A stretch of 12,565 nt of DNA, taken from Euperipatoides rowelli (lineage: Eukaryota > Onychophora > Udeonychophora > Euonychophora > Peripatopsidae). Location: NCBI GenBank assembly GCA_003024985.2, contig PXIH01S0009756.1; one strand, given 5' to 3'. Made by a program: the position numbers and the translations under genes. Below the pieces are notes generated by a model, which saw nothing but the letters and a program-made list of their open reading frames with translations, did not search any database and was not told where the DNA came from. Positions within the stretch are counted from its first letter, which is position 1; each line of letters starts with the position of its first letter. This document shows, one piece after another, positions 1 through 8,639 of the stretch.

Positions 1-1760
1 AGAAGAGGCTGGCCTTTTCTTACTATTCATTGAAAGCATAGTATCCATTTTGTTTTGGGCCTCAGTAGCTTCACTTATAAATTCATCCATTTCATAATGA
101 TTAATGCTAAAAAAGGAAGGATTCTTGGCCATTACATTGATGGCCTTTTCGACATTTAATTACTGAAGAACAGGATCAGGGAAGGACCCCTTAACCTTCT
201 TTTCCTCCACAGCATCTAAATAAACTGATGCCAAATTTAGGCATTCAGCTTCATTTTCATTTAATTCAACGACGGATCTAGAGATTTTACTGAAGATAAT
301 TCAGTTCTCTTAATCAATTTCAAAGATCTTTGTTTTTTAGGGGAAAGAGGAGGGGATTTCACTTTTAAGGATTGGGCCACCTGTGGCGGGAATGACCAAG
401 CATCCCCACCACCCTCCTTCTCACGGGAAGGAGTAGCCTGAGCAGAGGGAGCTATGTGATCAGCATTACCCCAAGCCTCAACACTGGGTGGGGCATAGCC
501 AGATGTTTCTGCACGTGCTGCCTCCGCATATGACTTAGGTTGAGTAGTGGCCTGCGCCTGGGAAGCACCAGGCCTAGCAGGTCTAGCATCATTATTATTC
601 ACATTTGAGTTTGCATTTGCAGACCTACATGCAGCGTGGTAATGACCTGTCCTACCACAGGCAAAGCACTTCACTTGACCATGCAAAATCTTATAACTCA
701 GTACATTTCCAGCATAATTAACCATTAACACGCTAGGAATATCTGCTTCCGAGGTTGTCCTAACCCATACCCTATGCCTGCATGATTTAATGTGACTAAG
801 ATCTGGGTCACCAACTGGTGCATGTATGAAGGAGCAATCAGCTGGCATAGCAATTCCAAAAGATTTAATGGCCCGACACACATTCAGATGGGGGATGATT
901 GGCGGAATACCATGTACGGTAATTAGAATTGGTTTTTCCGCCAGGCAGTAAGCCTTAAACCAAACCCCCACAATATGTATGCCAGACTTAATAATACTAT
1001 CAAGGCAGTCAGATGAACTTACAGTAATTTTCATACGCCCTCTTTCCTCAGCATTGAAAGCAGTGACATTTTGTTTTCCAACCACCTGCCCAGTGGCATC
1101 CAGATAGTCCTCAAAAGTGGACCCAAATGACTGCTGAATGCAAAAAGTGTTTTGAGAAAAGCTCTCAAGCTCAGCCTCCTCAAGAGCAGTAATTGTGTCA
1201 GATGACAACTCTGCTGGAGAAGAAGCTAAGGGCTGGTTATCATTACCACCTGTTAACCCAATTTCAGTGAAGCCTTCTGCTTTAAGGAAGGCCTCTTCAT
1301 GCATCTCATCATTACCATCAACACCTTCTTCAGATTCTGCTGACAATAAATATGGTACAAGATTAACAATTCTATTTGGTATATTGTCTGAACCACGTCC
1401 AGCCCTAGGAGTTGTGGTTACTTCCAATGGGGTCCCTTTCTGTGGAGGAGATAGAATCTGCAAAGTCTGGGTCTCAGTCTGAATTAAATTCACCCTTTAA
1501 GATGGGCTCAGAATGTGAGGAGTGAGCAATTTTGACACTCCTGAGTCAATTACAGCTGACACATGAACAGAATGTTCATGTGTTTGAGCCTGTAGGATCT
1601 CCCCCACCTTCATGAGGGTAATTTGAGAAAGTAACCTAGTAGTTAAAACATCAGGAGGTGATATACCAAATGGTATCCCAATATGTAAATCCTCAATTGT
1701 TTCATCCGGAGCATCCAATACAGCAATTTCCCTAATCCCTTCCTCCTTAGTCAAATCCAT
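1..1760 (-). pseudogene. Copy C: LINE ORF1 with CCHC zinc knuckle, disrupted, runs off left edge
   Basis: This resembles the nucleic-acid-binding ORF1 protein of L1/Tx1-type retrotransposons, which packages element RNA. The ATG at 1758-1760 opens MDLTKEEG. The frame runs 87 codons to a TAA at 1497-1499 and then continues in the same frame for about 410 residues, so the two parts are one reading frame with one nonsense change. A conserved-looking block (ITVHGIPPIIPHLN at 884-925, then VWVRT) precedes a zinc knuckle CFACGRTGHYHAAC (C-X2-C-X4-H-X4-C) at 627-668. A proline-, alanine- and serine-rich segment follows. The frame closes at 261-263, but the coding look resumes in another frame (NENEAECLNLASVYLDAVEE, about 258 to 199), so a frameshift lies between about 261 and 305. 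A further TAA sits at 160-162. The C-terminal part contains YEMDEFISEATEAQ, close to the ORF1 tail of copy B. ORF2 would lie beyond the left edge. Family type is seen from motifs; the exact clade is inferred. Confidence 0.85.
627..668 (-). other. CCHC zinc-knuckle motif within ORF1 of copy C
   Basis: The pattern C-X2-C-X4-H-X4-C (CFACGRTGHYHAAC) is complete with all four ligands present. Such knuckles bind single-stranded nucleic acid and are typical of ORF1 proteins of Tx1-like and several other LINE clades, and of retroviral-type Gag proteins. The lack of any protease or integrase nearby, together with the neighbouring LINE copies, favours LINE ORF1. Confidence 0.88.
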
Positions 1761-2150
1761 TTTTTATACCCAAAATTACAAAAGAAAAATAACCAACTAA
1801 GTAAAATAATATCAATTAATGAAAATCAACTTAGGAACTAAAAAAAAATTGCAAATAATCACTTTATAGGGTCAGAAACAAAAGTGGCGCCACCTATATC
1901 ACTAAAATTACAATATAAATGTGCACCAACTAAAATAAGGGTAATAAGTGAAAACAAATTTGAAATATCTAGTTTAAGACCAAAGTTATTGATAATTGAA
2001 GCTCATTGGTCAAGAGTAATCAAGCCGGAAGTACTTAAAACCAGTGGCAAAAATTATAAAATCAATAACCTAAGTGGGGGTAATAGAGTAGGGGGGGGGC
2101 ATAATTTACTGCACAGTAATAAATCTAACAGTTATTTACTGAGCATCTGA

Positions 2151-2207
2151 TTAAAAAAAAAAAAAGATTATTTTTTTTTTAAAAAAAGAGAGAAAAAAAC
2201 ATAAGCT
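2151..2207. repeat. Low-complexity A/T homopolymer tract
   Basis: A run of about 13 A, then GATTA, then about 12 T, then 7 A, GAGAG and 7 A. The adjacent A and T runs could fold on themselves. This is simple-sequence DNA; it may mark an old insertion tail, but no flanking duplication was identified. Confidence 0.7.
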
Positions 2208-2329
2208 ACATTAAAGTAATTCTCAAAAATTTAGCCAATAAAATTAAAATATAAGTGATTCAAAAGATTTTAACTGATTTCAAGAATAACCCAAATTTGG
2301 AGTAATTTTCATTTGGTTTTTGGCTCTTT

Positions 2330-2510
2330 TTAGGAATTAGCAAGCACCAGCAAACAGCAGGAAGTCAGAAACAGGAAGTTCAACTCAGACATGCTCAGAA
2401 GAAATCCATCTTACTTCCTTTTGGTTGGAAGCTGCCATTTGTAATAGTCAAGTTTTTATTTTGTAAAAAATAAACTGCTTTAAACAAAACTTGTATGCCT
2501 ACTTTATTGA
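2330..2510 (+). other. GC-richer island with AATAAA, possible remnant of another repeat
   Basis: Embedded in very AT-rich DNA, this segment has a more balanced composition (CAGCAAACAGCAGGAAGTC and onward). On the plus strand it carries a poly(A) signal AATAAA at 2469-2474. The change in composition suggests an inserted fragment, such as part of an LTR, a SINE or a transcript 3' end. No target duplication or TG...CA termini could be fixed, so the identity is open. Confidence 0.25.
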
Positions 2511-2786
2511 GAAAGGATAGCAGCTTAATAAAATAATTAACAGTAAGTAATTATAAGAAGTTTTTAGGAAAAATTAAACTCAATTAAACAGTATTTAAGT
2601 AGATTAAAGCCAACTCTAATGTTAAAACGCTAGGAATAAATCCAATTGACATTTTAAAACAATTATTAAGAATTAGCTTAGAATCATTAAAGAATATTAA
2701 AAGTTAGCATTATAATTAAATAGTTAAGTTAGAATTTATAATTTAAAACCAAATTAGATGAGAAATTAAAGGATTTGTTAGCCTAG

Positions 2787-2810
2787 AATTAGCATTAAAA
2801 AATGCTAATT
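2787..2810. repeat. Perfect 10-bp inverted repeat (hairpin)
   Basis: AATTAGCATT and AATGCTAATT flank a four-base AAAA loop, giving a perfect ten-base-pair stem. In AT-rich DNA such palindromes can arise by chance, and no function is assigned. Confidence 0.6.
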
Positions 2811-3240
2811 TTGAAGTTTAGAAATAGTATACTTAGCACTTAAATTATAGTAAATTAGTTTTATTTATCAAATTTAAGTTAATATTGTTAATATTTAATA
2901 TTAGGAGTTATTTAAACTATAAATTTTCAATTTAAACTAATCAAAGAGTAATTTAGAGAGAATGAGAGAATTTTAGAACGTTATTATGAAGGCCTAAGTT
3001 AACATTGAAATAGGGAAAATTTTAGAAAATTAGTTATAATTAGTTATATAAAACGTGAAAAAGATAGTTAGAAAAAAAAAAAGGATTGAGTAAGAGTAGG
3101 TCCCTTAAGGGGACAAACTTAGTAAAGATAGATTAAAGTAGAAAAAAAAAGAAATTTTCAAAAATTTACCACTTTTTACACAATTAAGCTGCTGCTATCC
3201 TGAATAGATGCTCACTCTACAACATCCAAACACCAAGCGA

Positions 3241-3260
3241 GGGTTAGGGTTAGTGTTAGG
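3241..3260. repeat. Telomeric-type repeats at the 3' end of copy A
   Basis: On the plus strand the bases read GGGTTAGGGTTAGTGTTAGG: the vertebrate-type TTAGGG unit with one G-to-T variant (TTAGTG). They follow directly on the 3' UTR of copy A (sense strand on minus), in the same place as the repeats ending copy B. The tail therefore belongs to the element or to its target site. Confidence 0.85.
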
Positions 3261-4818
3261 AAAGAGGGAATCAACCTGCATCCAAAGTCAGGGCTAAAAT
3301 CTGCCTGGGTAGCTGACAGACTCCAGTGGGCCCCTGAGAAGGATTGCAAGGAATCAAGACTTTTTATTGACAGTCAAAGGGTAATCAAAAGTAAGGGTCC
3401 CAAGATAGATATCCCAGGAAGACAGGGAAGAAATAACAGTTTCTCAATTTCATTCTGCTTGAGCTCCACAGTAGACACATACATAAAAACCTATAATAAA
3501 ACTTAAAAGGTACAAAATAACAACATGTAATCTGATGGGTCTCCATAGACTGGTCTAACCACTTTCAGTCGCAAGAAACATAGGAGAAAAGGACAGTGGT
3601 ACAAACTTGACATGAGTTAAGTAGGTGAAAGGTATGGGATCTAAGCGCATGGTGGGGAGGCCCCTACTAGCAGTTTTCAGGTTCCCCACCCCCGTAAGGA
3701 GACGCTACAGTGGTGTGAACAGGAGGGGTTCAATCCATCACTGGGCACACCACCTGAGAGGAGGAGGAGGAACGTAGGAATAGGAATGAAAAATTTAGGT
3801 TATAGCAAGGTAAGGATATGAGGTGAATAAAAATAATAAATACCAAGTACGCCAAGAGCGACATCTAACTCACATTAACCTTCCACGAACTTATGAATAA
3901 CCTTTAGCCATATCAGCTACCCCCTTTTAATTCCCATTTCTTAGATCTCCTGAGAGCAAATCAACTAGGCAGTAGCCCAATTAGCAATAGCCCAGGACCT
4001 CCAAATTAAGGCCAGTTAGAGAAGTTAATCTTTGTCAGCTGTCCAAATAACACTAAACTAAGTCATGCTGAAATATAGATAGGCCCCGACACAATCAATC
4101 CAACCTCAGACTTCGAATCATCTTCCGACCACCCCTGATAAAAGCAGAGATCACAGGGCCCTCTTACCGACCATGACCCAGATATTTTCTGGGCATTTCC
4201 AGGAGAGGCAGCACCACCTTCCTGTTAGTCCAATCCCCCATACATTAGAGGGGGGGGTGGCCTACAACAGGCATACATTCATGCTGCTCTCGATATTCAG
4301 CATTAACAGACATTTTAAAGCAAGATCCTGCATAACTCCTACCAGACTTGATAGAAGATTAGAGGCAGAACAGCCATGGCAACTTCAAACCCCTCTTTCA
4401 AAGCCTTTTTTGTGCCATTCCCAACTCTATTCATGAGTCGGGTGGTTAGCCATCCTGCGACAGCCACAACAAGATAAGCCTTGAGATTGGGGCTGTCCAG
4501 TCCAAATGGCATTAATTTCTGATGATTCAGCAACCAAGCATCACTGACTCCACAGAAAACACTATTCACCACCTGGTATAAAAAGTGGGAGTATTACCAT
4601 TAGAGATTGCACAGAAGCACATACACCACATGCAGAACACTGATACTTTTACTTTAGAATGAGCTAGATCCCTAAGAGAGGATCTCCACCAGAGTCCCAA
4701 ACATTCGAATGAGGGGGAAGTTAAGGGAATAAGATAGAAATCATGACAAGATGATACAAGAATGGTAGATGTCCTTTGGTGATTAACCAAGCTTACTATC
4801 AGAGCGCTCTTAACATCA
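3261..4818 (-). other. 3' UTR of copy A
   Basis: About 1.56 kb between the end of ORF2 and the telomeric tail, matching 7078-8639 of copy B along its whole length. A sense AATAAA occurs at 3368-3363, but it lies over 100 bases before the tail, further than usual for a cleavage signal. Small minus-strand frames at 4339-4572 and 4566-4790 have partial counterparts in copy B. Most differences in the first change the amino acid, so there is no sign of protein constraint. Confidence 0.75.
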
Positions 4819-7056
4819 CTAGACCCCCATTGTCCAAGGGACTGGGTAAATTACCGAGAGAGTTCTAATGTAATAGATGAACATTGCTCTCATCCACAGT
4901 TCTGGCTGGGAGGGCATTCTCAAGTTGTCATCTGCTGCATAAAAAAGTCTGTAACAAATGTACATACACAGTAAATAGGTAGAGTTCTTAATAGATTTGA
5001 ATCTTATCTTCCATGTCGAGTTGATTGTTTTAGATGCTTCTCTGAGAAAGTTAAGGAGAACTCTGTCCAAAGACGACTTCTCTCTCCAGAGTGCTCCAGA
5101 TAAGAGACAATCTTCAAAGATGTGGACCTGCGAGGGATTCAGAGCCTTACAGATGGGGCATGCACTTGAAAGTGCAAAGTCCATTTCATGATTCCTTTTA
5201 GGTGTGTTGAGACGATTCAGGTGGCCCATCCAGGTAACATCAGACCACCTCCCTGGCAACAGTGTTCCCCAGATACTGGACCAAACAGGAGCTTTGTCCC
5301 CATGAACTATTGGGACTGCTGGGAAAGCCTGTGGAAAACGAATATTCAGGAGGTTAGCATATACCTGGGCTGGGCTAAACTGGATTAGGGCTTGCTTCCT
5401 ATCGAACATTTGTGGCCAAGAGTTCAGAATCAAATTAGGAAATCTGTTCACACTTAATTTGATTTGTTTCTCTCTTGCATTGACAATTTCTTGGAATGAG
5501 TATTGAGTACCCAACATATCAAGCAAATCGCTCAGTGTCCTTCAAATTACATGCGGCAGAGATTAACTCTGCCACAGAATATCCGTTAAACCTTGCACTC
5601 CAATCAGGAAACACAACCAAATGGTTATGCAGAATTCAATTGTGATAAGCTGGCTGGGCTAAGAGATCCTCAAGGCAGTTCATTGAAGGAATAATTCCAG
5701 CTTCATCAACAGCCAACCAGAGCTCCTTGTACTCTCTTGGGTAGACTCCAACCGGAAAGCTCATAGCAGTAGTGAATAAAAGCGAAGAACCTACCCTGGC
5801 AGGGCCAAAAGTTGAGAGAATGGAATTTCATTACTTTTGCATCAATTGTTTGGGTCTCGTCACTGCACAGCCTCCTAAACCTGGAGAGTCTGCAGGTATC
5901 ACGGTGAGTCTCAATGTCTGGAAACCAGAGGCCACCCCATGACAGGGGAAGAATTAATGTGTTCTTTGCTACCCTCTTCCTTCTGCTGTTGCCCCAAAGG
6001 CTGTTTACCAGTATTTGATTGAGAGCCTTCATTTCAAATTTGGTTGGTGACACGGTGTGTAGAAAAAATATCTTCGACATCATCAGTGATTTGATTACAT
6101 CTGTTCTAATTTTGAGAGACAATCCTGCTAAGATTTTGGACAACTTCTGTGAAACCAACTTCATACTTGTGATTAGTGTCAGTAGTTGGCCCTATCGGCC
6201 TTCCAATTACCAAAGTTTATTCCTAAATATTTACAATCGTCCACACTCAATTGGTAGCCATCAAGCAGAGGTGAACAAAGGGTTGTCATGGGGATTTTAC
6301 TTGCAAATATTTGAGTTTTAGCAAGGTTTAGGAAGACACCGGAAAAGGATCCAAAGGAACCAAAAAACTTTATCACTTGGTCGAGACCACACGGGGAAGT
6401 TAAAAAGAGTGTGACATCATCTGTGTAAATTGTGACCAGAATAGGCAGGTCTCCAATACAAAAAGCAGACAATAACAATTTTGATTTGAGCATAAGTAGC
6501 AGAGGCTCGATAAAGAAGGAGTAGATTACCCCTGAGCTTGGGTCTCCTTGTTTAAATCCGCGATTTATTGGAAAGCTGGGAGCCAACCGTCCGTTGACAG
6601 CAAGGTGACTAATAGAGCCCTGATATAACAGACTGACCAGCTGTCCTGCTTTAGAGTTAAGGCCTATTCTCTTCCAAATTTGGTTAAGGAATCAGTGGGA
6701 CGCATAATCAAAGGCTCTCACCTGGTCTAATGAGGCCACTAAAAGTAGCTGATTGTGTTTTTGTGACACCCAGACAATGTCCCTTGTTGCCACTAAATTG
6801 GCCAGCATACACCTTCCTCGTATAGAATAAACCTGTTCAGGCGAAATTAGGAGGTTGGCCAGCTTAGAAATTCTATTTGCCATTGTCCTTGAGTAGAGCT
6901 TGTAATCCGTGTACAGCATCGTAATGGGCCTCCAGGCCTCGAATAAAGATTTCACCCTTCTTTGGAATAAGGATTGTGTAAGCAGTCCAAAAGGAATGAG
7001 GTAATTGACCGGATTCAAAAATCTGGGCAATTACTTGGTGAAGGGTGTCAATAATT
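4819..7056 (-). pseudogene. Copy A ORF2 remnant: reverse transcriptase and C-terminal zinc-knuckle region
   Basis: Part of a LINE ORF2 polyprotein, which copies element RNA into DNA at a nicked target. In sense order: the segment containing FHSFWTAYTILIPKKGE is FWTAYTILIPKKGE here, before a roughly 2-base deletion near 6950. Then come FEAWRPITML, RGRCMLANL and motif A SLDQVRAFD. A TGA at 6692-6694 (copy B has AGA) is followed, in the same frame, by FKQGDPSSGVIYSFF and the catalytic box, here YTDD at 6416-6427 in place of YADD. A 1-base loss near 6180 and a 1-base gain near 5825 shift the frame. A TGA lies at 5636-5638, and an 11-base deletion relative to copy B lies near 5523. The last 235 codons (5526-4819) are open and carry CPIC-X8-H-X4-C at 5107-5160, the zinc-knuckle-like motif common at the end of L1/Tx1 ORF2. 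Clearly non-functional. Confidence 0.9.
5107..5160 (-). other. C-terminal ORF2 zinc-knuckle-like motif (C-X2-C-X8-H-X4-C), copy A
   Basis: ACPICKALNPSQVHIFEDC shows all four ligands, preceded by HLNRLNTPKRNHEMDF. This arrangement matches the zinc-binding segment found after the reverse transcriptase in many LINE ORF2 proteins (zf-RVT type). The same place in copy B (about 8974-8987) has lost one C in the CCCC run, breaking the frame inside the CPIC pair. Confidence 0.75.
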
Positions 7057-7077
7057 AGGGTTAGGGTTAGGGTTAGG
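7055..7077. repeat. Telomeric repeats (TTAGGG)3 TTAGG between copies B and A
   Basis: Three perfect TTAGGG units and a partial fourth on the plus strand separate the 3' end of copy B from the truncated 5' end of copy A. The last bases (ATTATT/AATAAT side) are shared with copy A, so the exact junction is ambiguous by two to three bases. This is too short for a chromosome end. Confidence 0.93.
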
Positions 7078-8639
7078 AAGAGAGAATCATCCTACATCCA
7101 AAGTCAGGGCTGAAATCTGCCTGGGTAGCTGACAGTCTCAAGTGGGCCCCTGAGAAGTATTGAAAGGAATCAAGACTTTTTATTGACAGTCAAAGGGTAA
7201 TCAAAAGCAAGGGTCCCAAGATAGATTTCCCAGGATGACAGGGAATAAATAACAATTTATCAATTTCATTCTGCTTGAGCTCCACAGCAGACACATACAT
7301 AAAAACCTATAATAAAACTTAGAAGGTACAAAATAACAACATGTAATATGATGGGTCTCCATAGACTGGTCTAACCACTTCCAGTCGCAAGAAACATAGG
7401 AGGAAAGGACTGTGGTACAAACTTGACCTGAGTTAAGTAGGTGAAAGGTACGGGATCTCAGTGCATTGTGGGGAGGACCCTANTAGCAGTTTTCAGGTTT
7501 CCCACCTCCATAAGGAGACGCTACAGTGGTGTGAACAGGAGGTGTTTAATCCATCACAGGGCACACCACCTGATAAGGGGAGGAGGAACTTAGGAATAGG
7601 AATGAAAAATTAAGGTTATAGCAAGGTAAGGATATGAGGTGAATCAAAATAATAAATACCAAGTATGCCAAGAGCGACAACTAACTAACATTAACCTTCA
7701 AAGCAACTTATGAATAACCCTTCGCCCTATCAGTTCCCCCAAATTAATTCCCAATTATTAGATCTCATGAGAGCAAACCAACTAGGCAGTAGCCCTGTTA
7801 GTAATAGCCCAGGACCTCCAGATTAAGGCAGGTTAAGGAACTTAATCATTGTCAGCTGTCCAAAAAACAATAAAATAAGCCATGCTAAATGTAGATAGGC
7901 CCCAACACAATCAGTCTTACCTCAGACCCAGAATCATCTTCCGACCACCCCAGATAGAAGCAGAGATCACAGGGCCCTCTTCCCGATCATGACCCAGAGA
8001 TTTTCCTGGGCATTACCGGGAGAGGAAGCACCACCTTCCTGTTAGTCCAGTCCCCCGTACATTAAGGGGGGGGGAGGCAGCCAACCACAGGTGTACATTC
8101 ATGCCGCTCTGAATATTCAGCATCCACAGACCTTTCAAAGCAAGATCCTGCATAACTCCTACCAGAACTGATAGGAGATTAGAGGCAGAACAACCATGGC
8201 AACTACAAACCCCTCTTTCAAAGCCTGTTTTGTTCCATTCCCTACTCTATTCATGAGTCGGGCGGTTAGCCATCCTGNGACANNCACAACNAGATAAGCC
8301 TCGAGATTGGGGCTGCCCAGTCCAAATGGCGTTAATTTCTNAGNATTNAGCAACCAAGCNTNACTGACTCCACAGAAAACACTAATCGCCACCTGATCTA
8401 AAAAGTGGGAGTATTACCATTAGAAATCGCATGGAAACAAATGCACCACACACGAAGCTCTGATACTATTACTTTAGAATGAGCTAGATCCCCAAGAGAG
8501 GATCTCCACCAGACTCCCAACCATTCNAATGAGGGGGTAGGTAAAGGGGATAAGATCAAAATAATAACAAAATGATACAAGAATGGTAGATGTCCTTTGG
8601 TGATTCACCAAGCTTACTAGCGGAGCCCTCTTAACAGCA
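7078..8639 (-). other. 3' UTR of copy B
   Basis: This aligns along its whole length with the 3' UTR of copy A. A sense AATAAA lies at 7184-7179, about 100 bases before the telomeric repeats, matching copy A. No RNA gene or coding region is supported. Ambiguous bases are present at 7483 and clustered from 8278 to 8527. Confidence 0.75.
8278..8527. other. Cluster of ambiguous bases (N)
   Basis: About a dozen N calls are scattered through this stretch, with one more at 7483, all inside copy B's 3' UTR. Scattered single Ns in a segment that is nearly duplicated 3.8 kb away suggest unresolved mixing of reads from similar copies or low-quality sequence, not biology. Confidence 0.8.

Larger units (their letters stand above)
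1761..3240. other. AT-rich gene-free stretch between copy A tail and copy C ORF1
   Basis: No convincing coding region is present on either strand; the single 88-codon plus-strand frame at 1884-2150 is low in complexity. The stretch is strongly AT-rich with long A and T runs. It lies upstream of copy C ORF1 in the sense direction and begins right after the telomeric-type repeats that end copy A. It could therefore be the 5' UTR of copy C, but no recognisable 5' end was seen, and unrelated repeat DNA is equally possible. Smaller items inside it are listed separately. Confidence 0.5.
3241..7056 (-). mobile_element. Copy A: 5'-truncated LINE (L1/Tx1-like), telomeric-repeat tail
   Basis: This copy aligns with copy B throughout, from the tail (3261 matching 7078) to 7056 (matching 10896), where similarity stops abruptly at telomeric repeats. 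It is a 5'-truncated copy lacking ORF1, the endonuclease and the linker before the reverse transcriptase, as expected when target-primed reverse transcription stops early. Sampled blocks match copy B at roughly nine bases in ten or better by eye. It keeps the reverse transcriptase remnant (7056-4819) and a long 3' UTR (4818-3261). There is no poly(A) tail; the 3' terminus is the telomeric-type repeat. Confidence 0.9.

Noticed and set aside
1195-1482. Plus-strand open frame of 95 codons
   Set aside because: It lies antisense inside ORF1 of copy C, which has a zinc knuckle and family motifs; the plus frame shows none.
1884-2150. Plus-strand open frame of 88 codons
   Set aside because: Low-complexity AT-rich translation with no motif and no support from position or a second copy.
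3099-3116. Imperfect palindrome GTCCCTTAAGGGGAC as a regulatory site
   Set aside because: Isolated, short and imperfect, with no neighbouring promoter or gene to regulate.
4173-4436. Plus-strand frame of 87 codons
   Set aside because: Antisense to the LINE 3' UTR and not kept as a frame in copy B.
4339-4790. Small minus-strand frames in the 3' UTR of copy A, with counterparts at 8159-8580 in copy B
   Set aside because: In the 4339-4572 pair about a dozen of 77 residues differ while the DNA is otherwise similar, so most changes alter the protein. No motif or zinc site is seen, and the frames lie after the ORF2 stop.
7055-7077. A true chromosome end
   Set aside because: Fewer than four repeat units, with kilobases of sequence on both sides.
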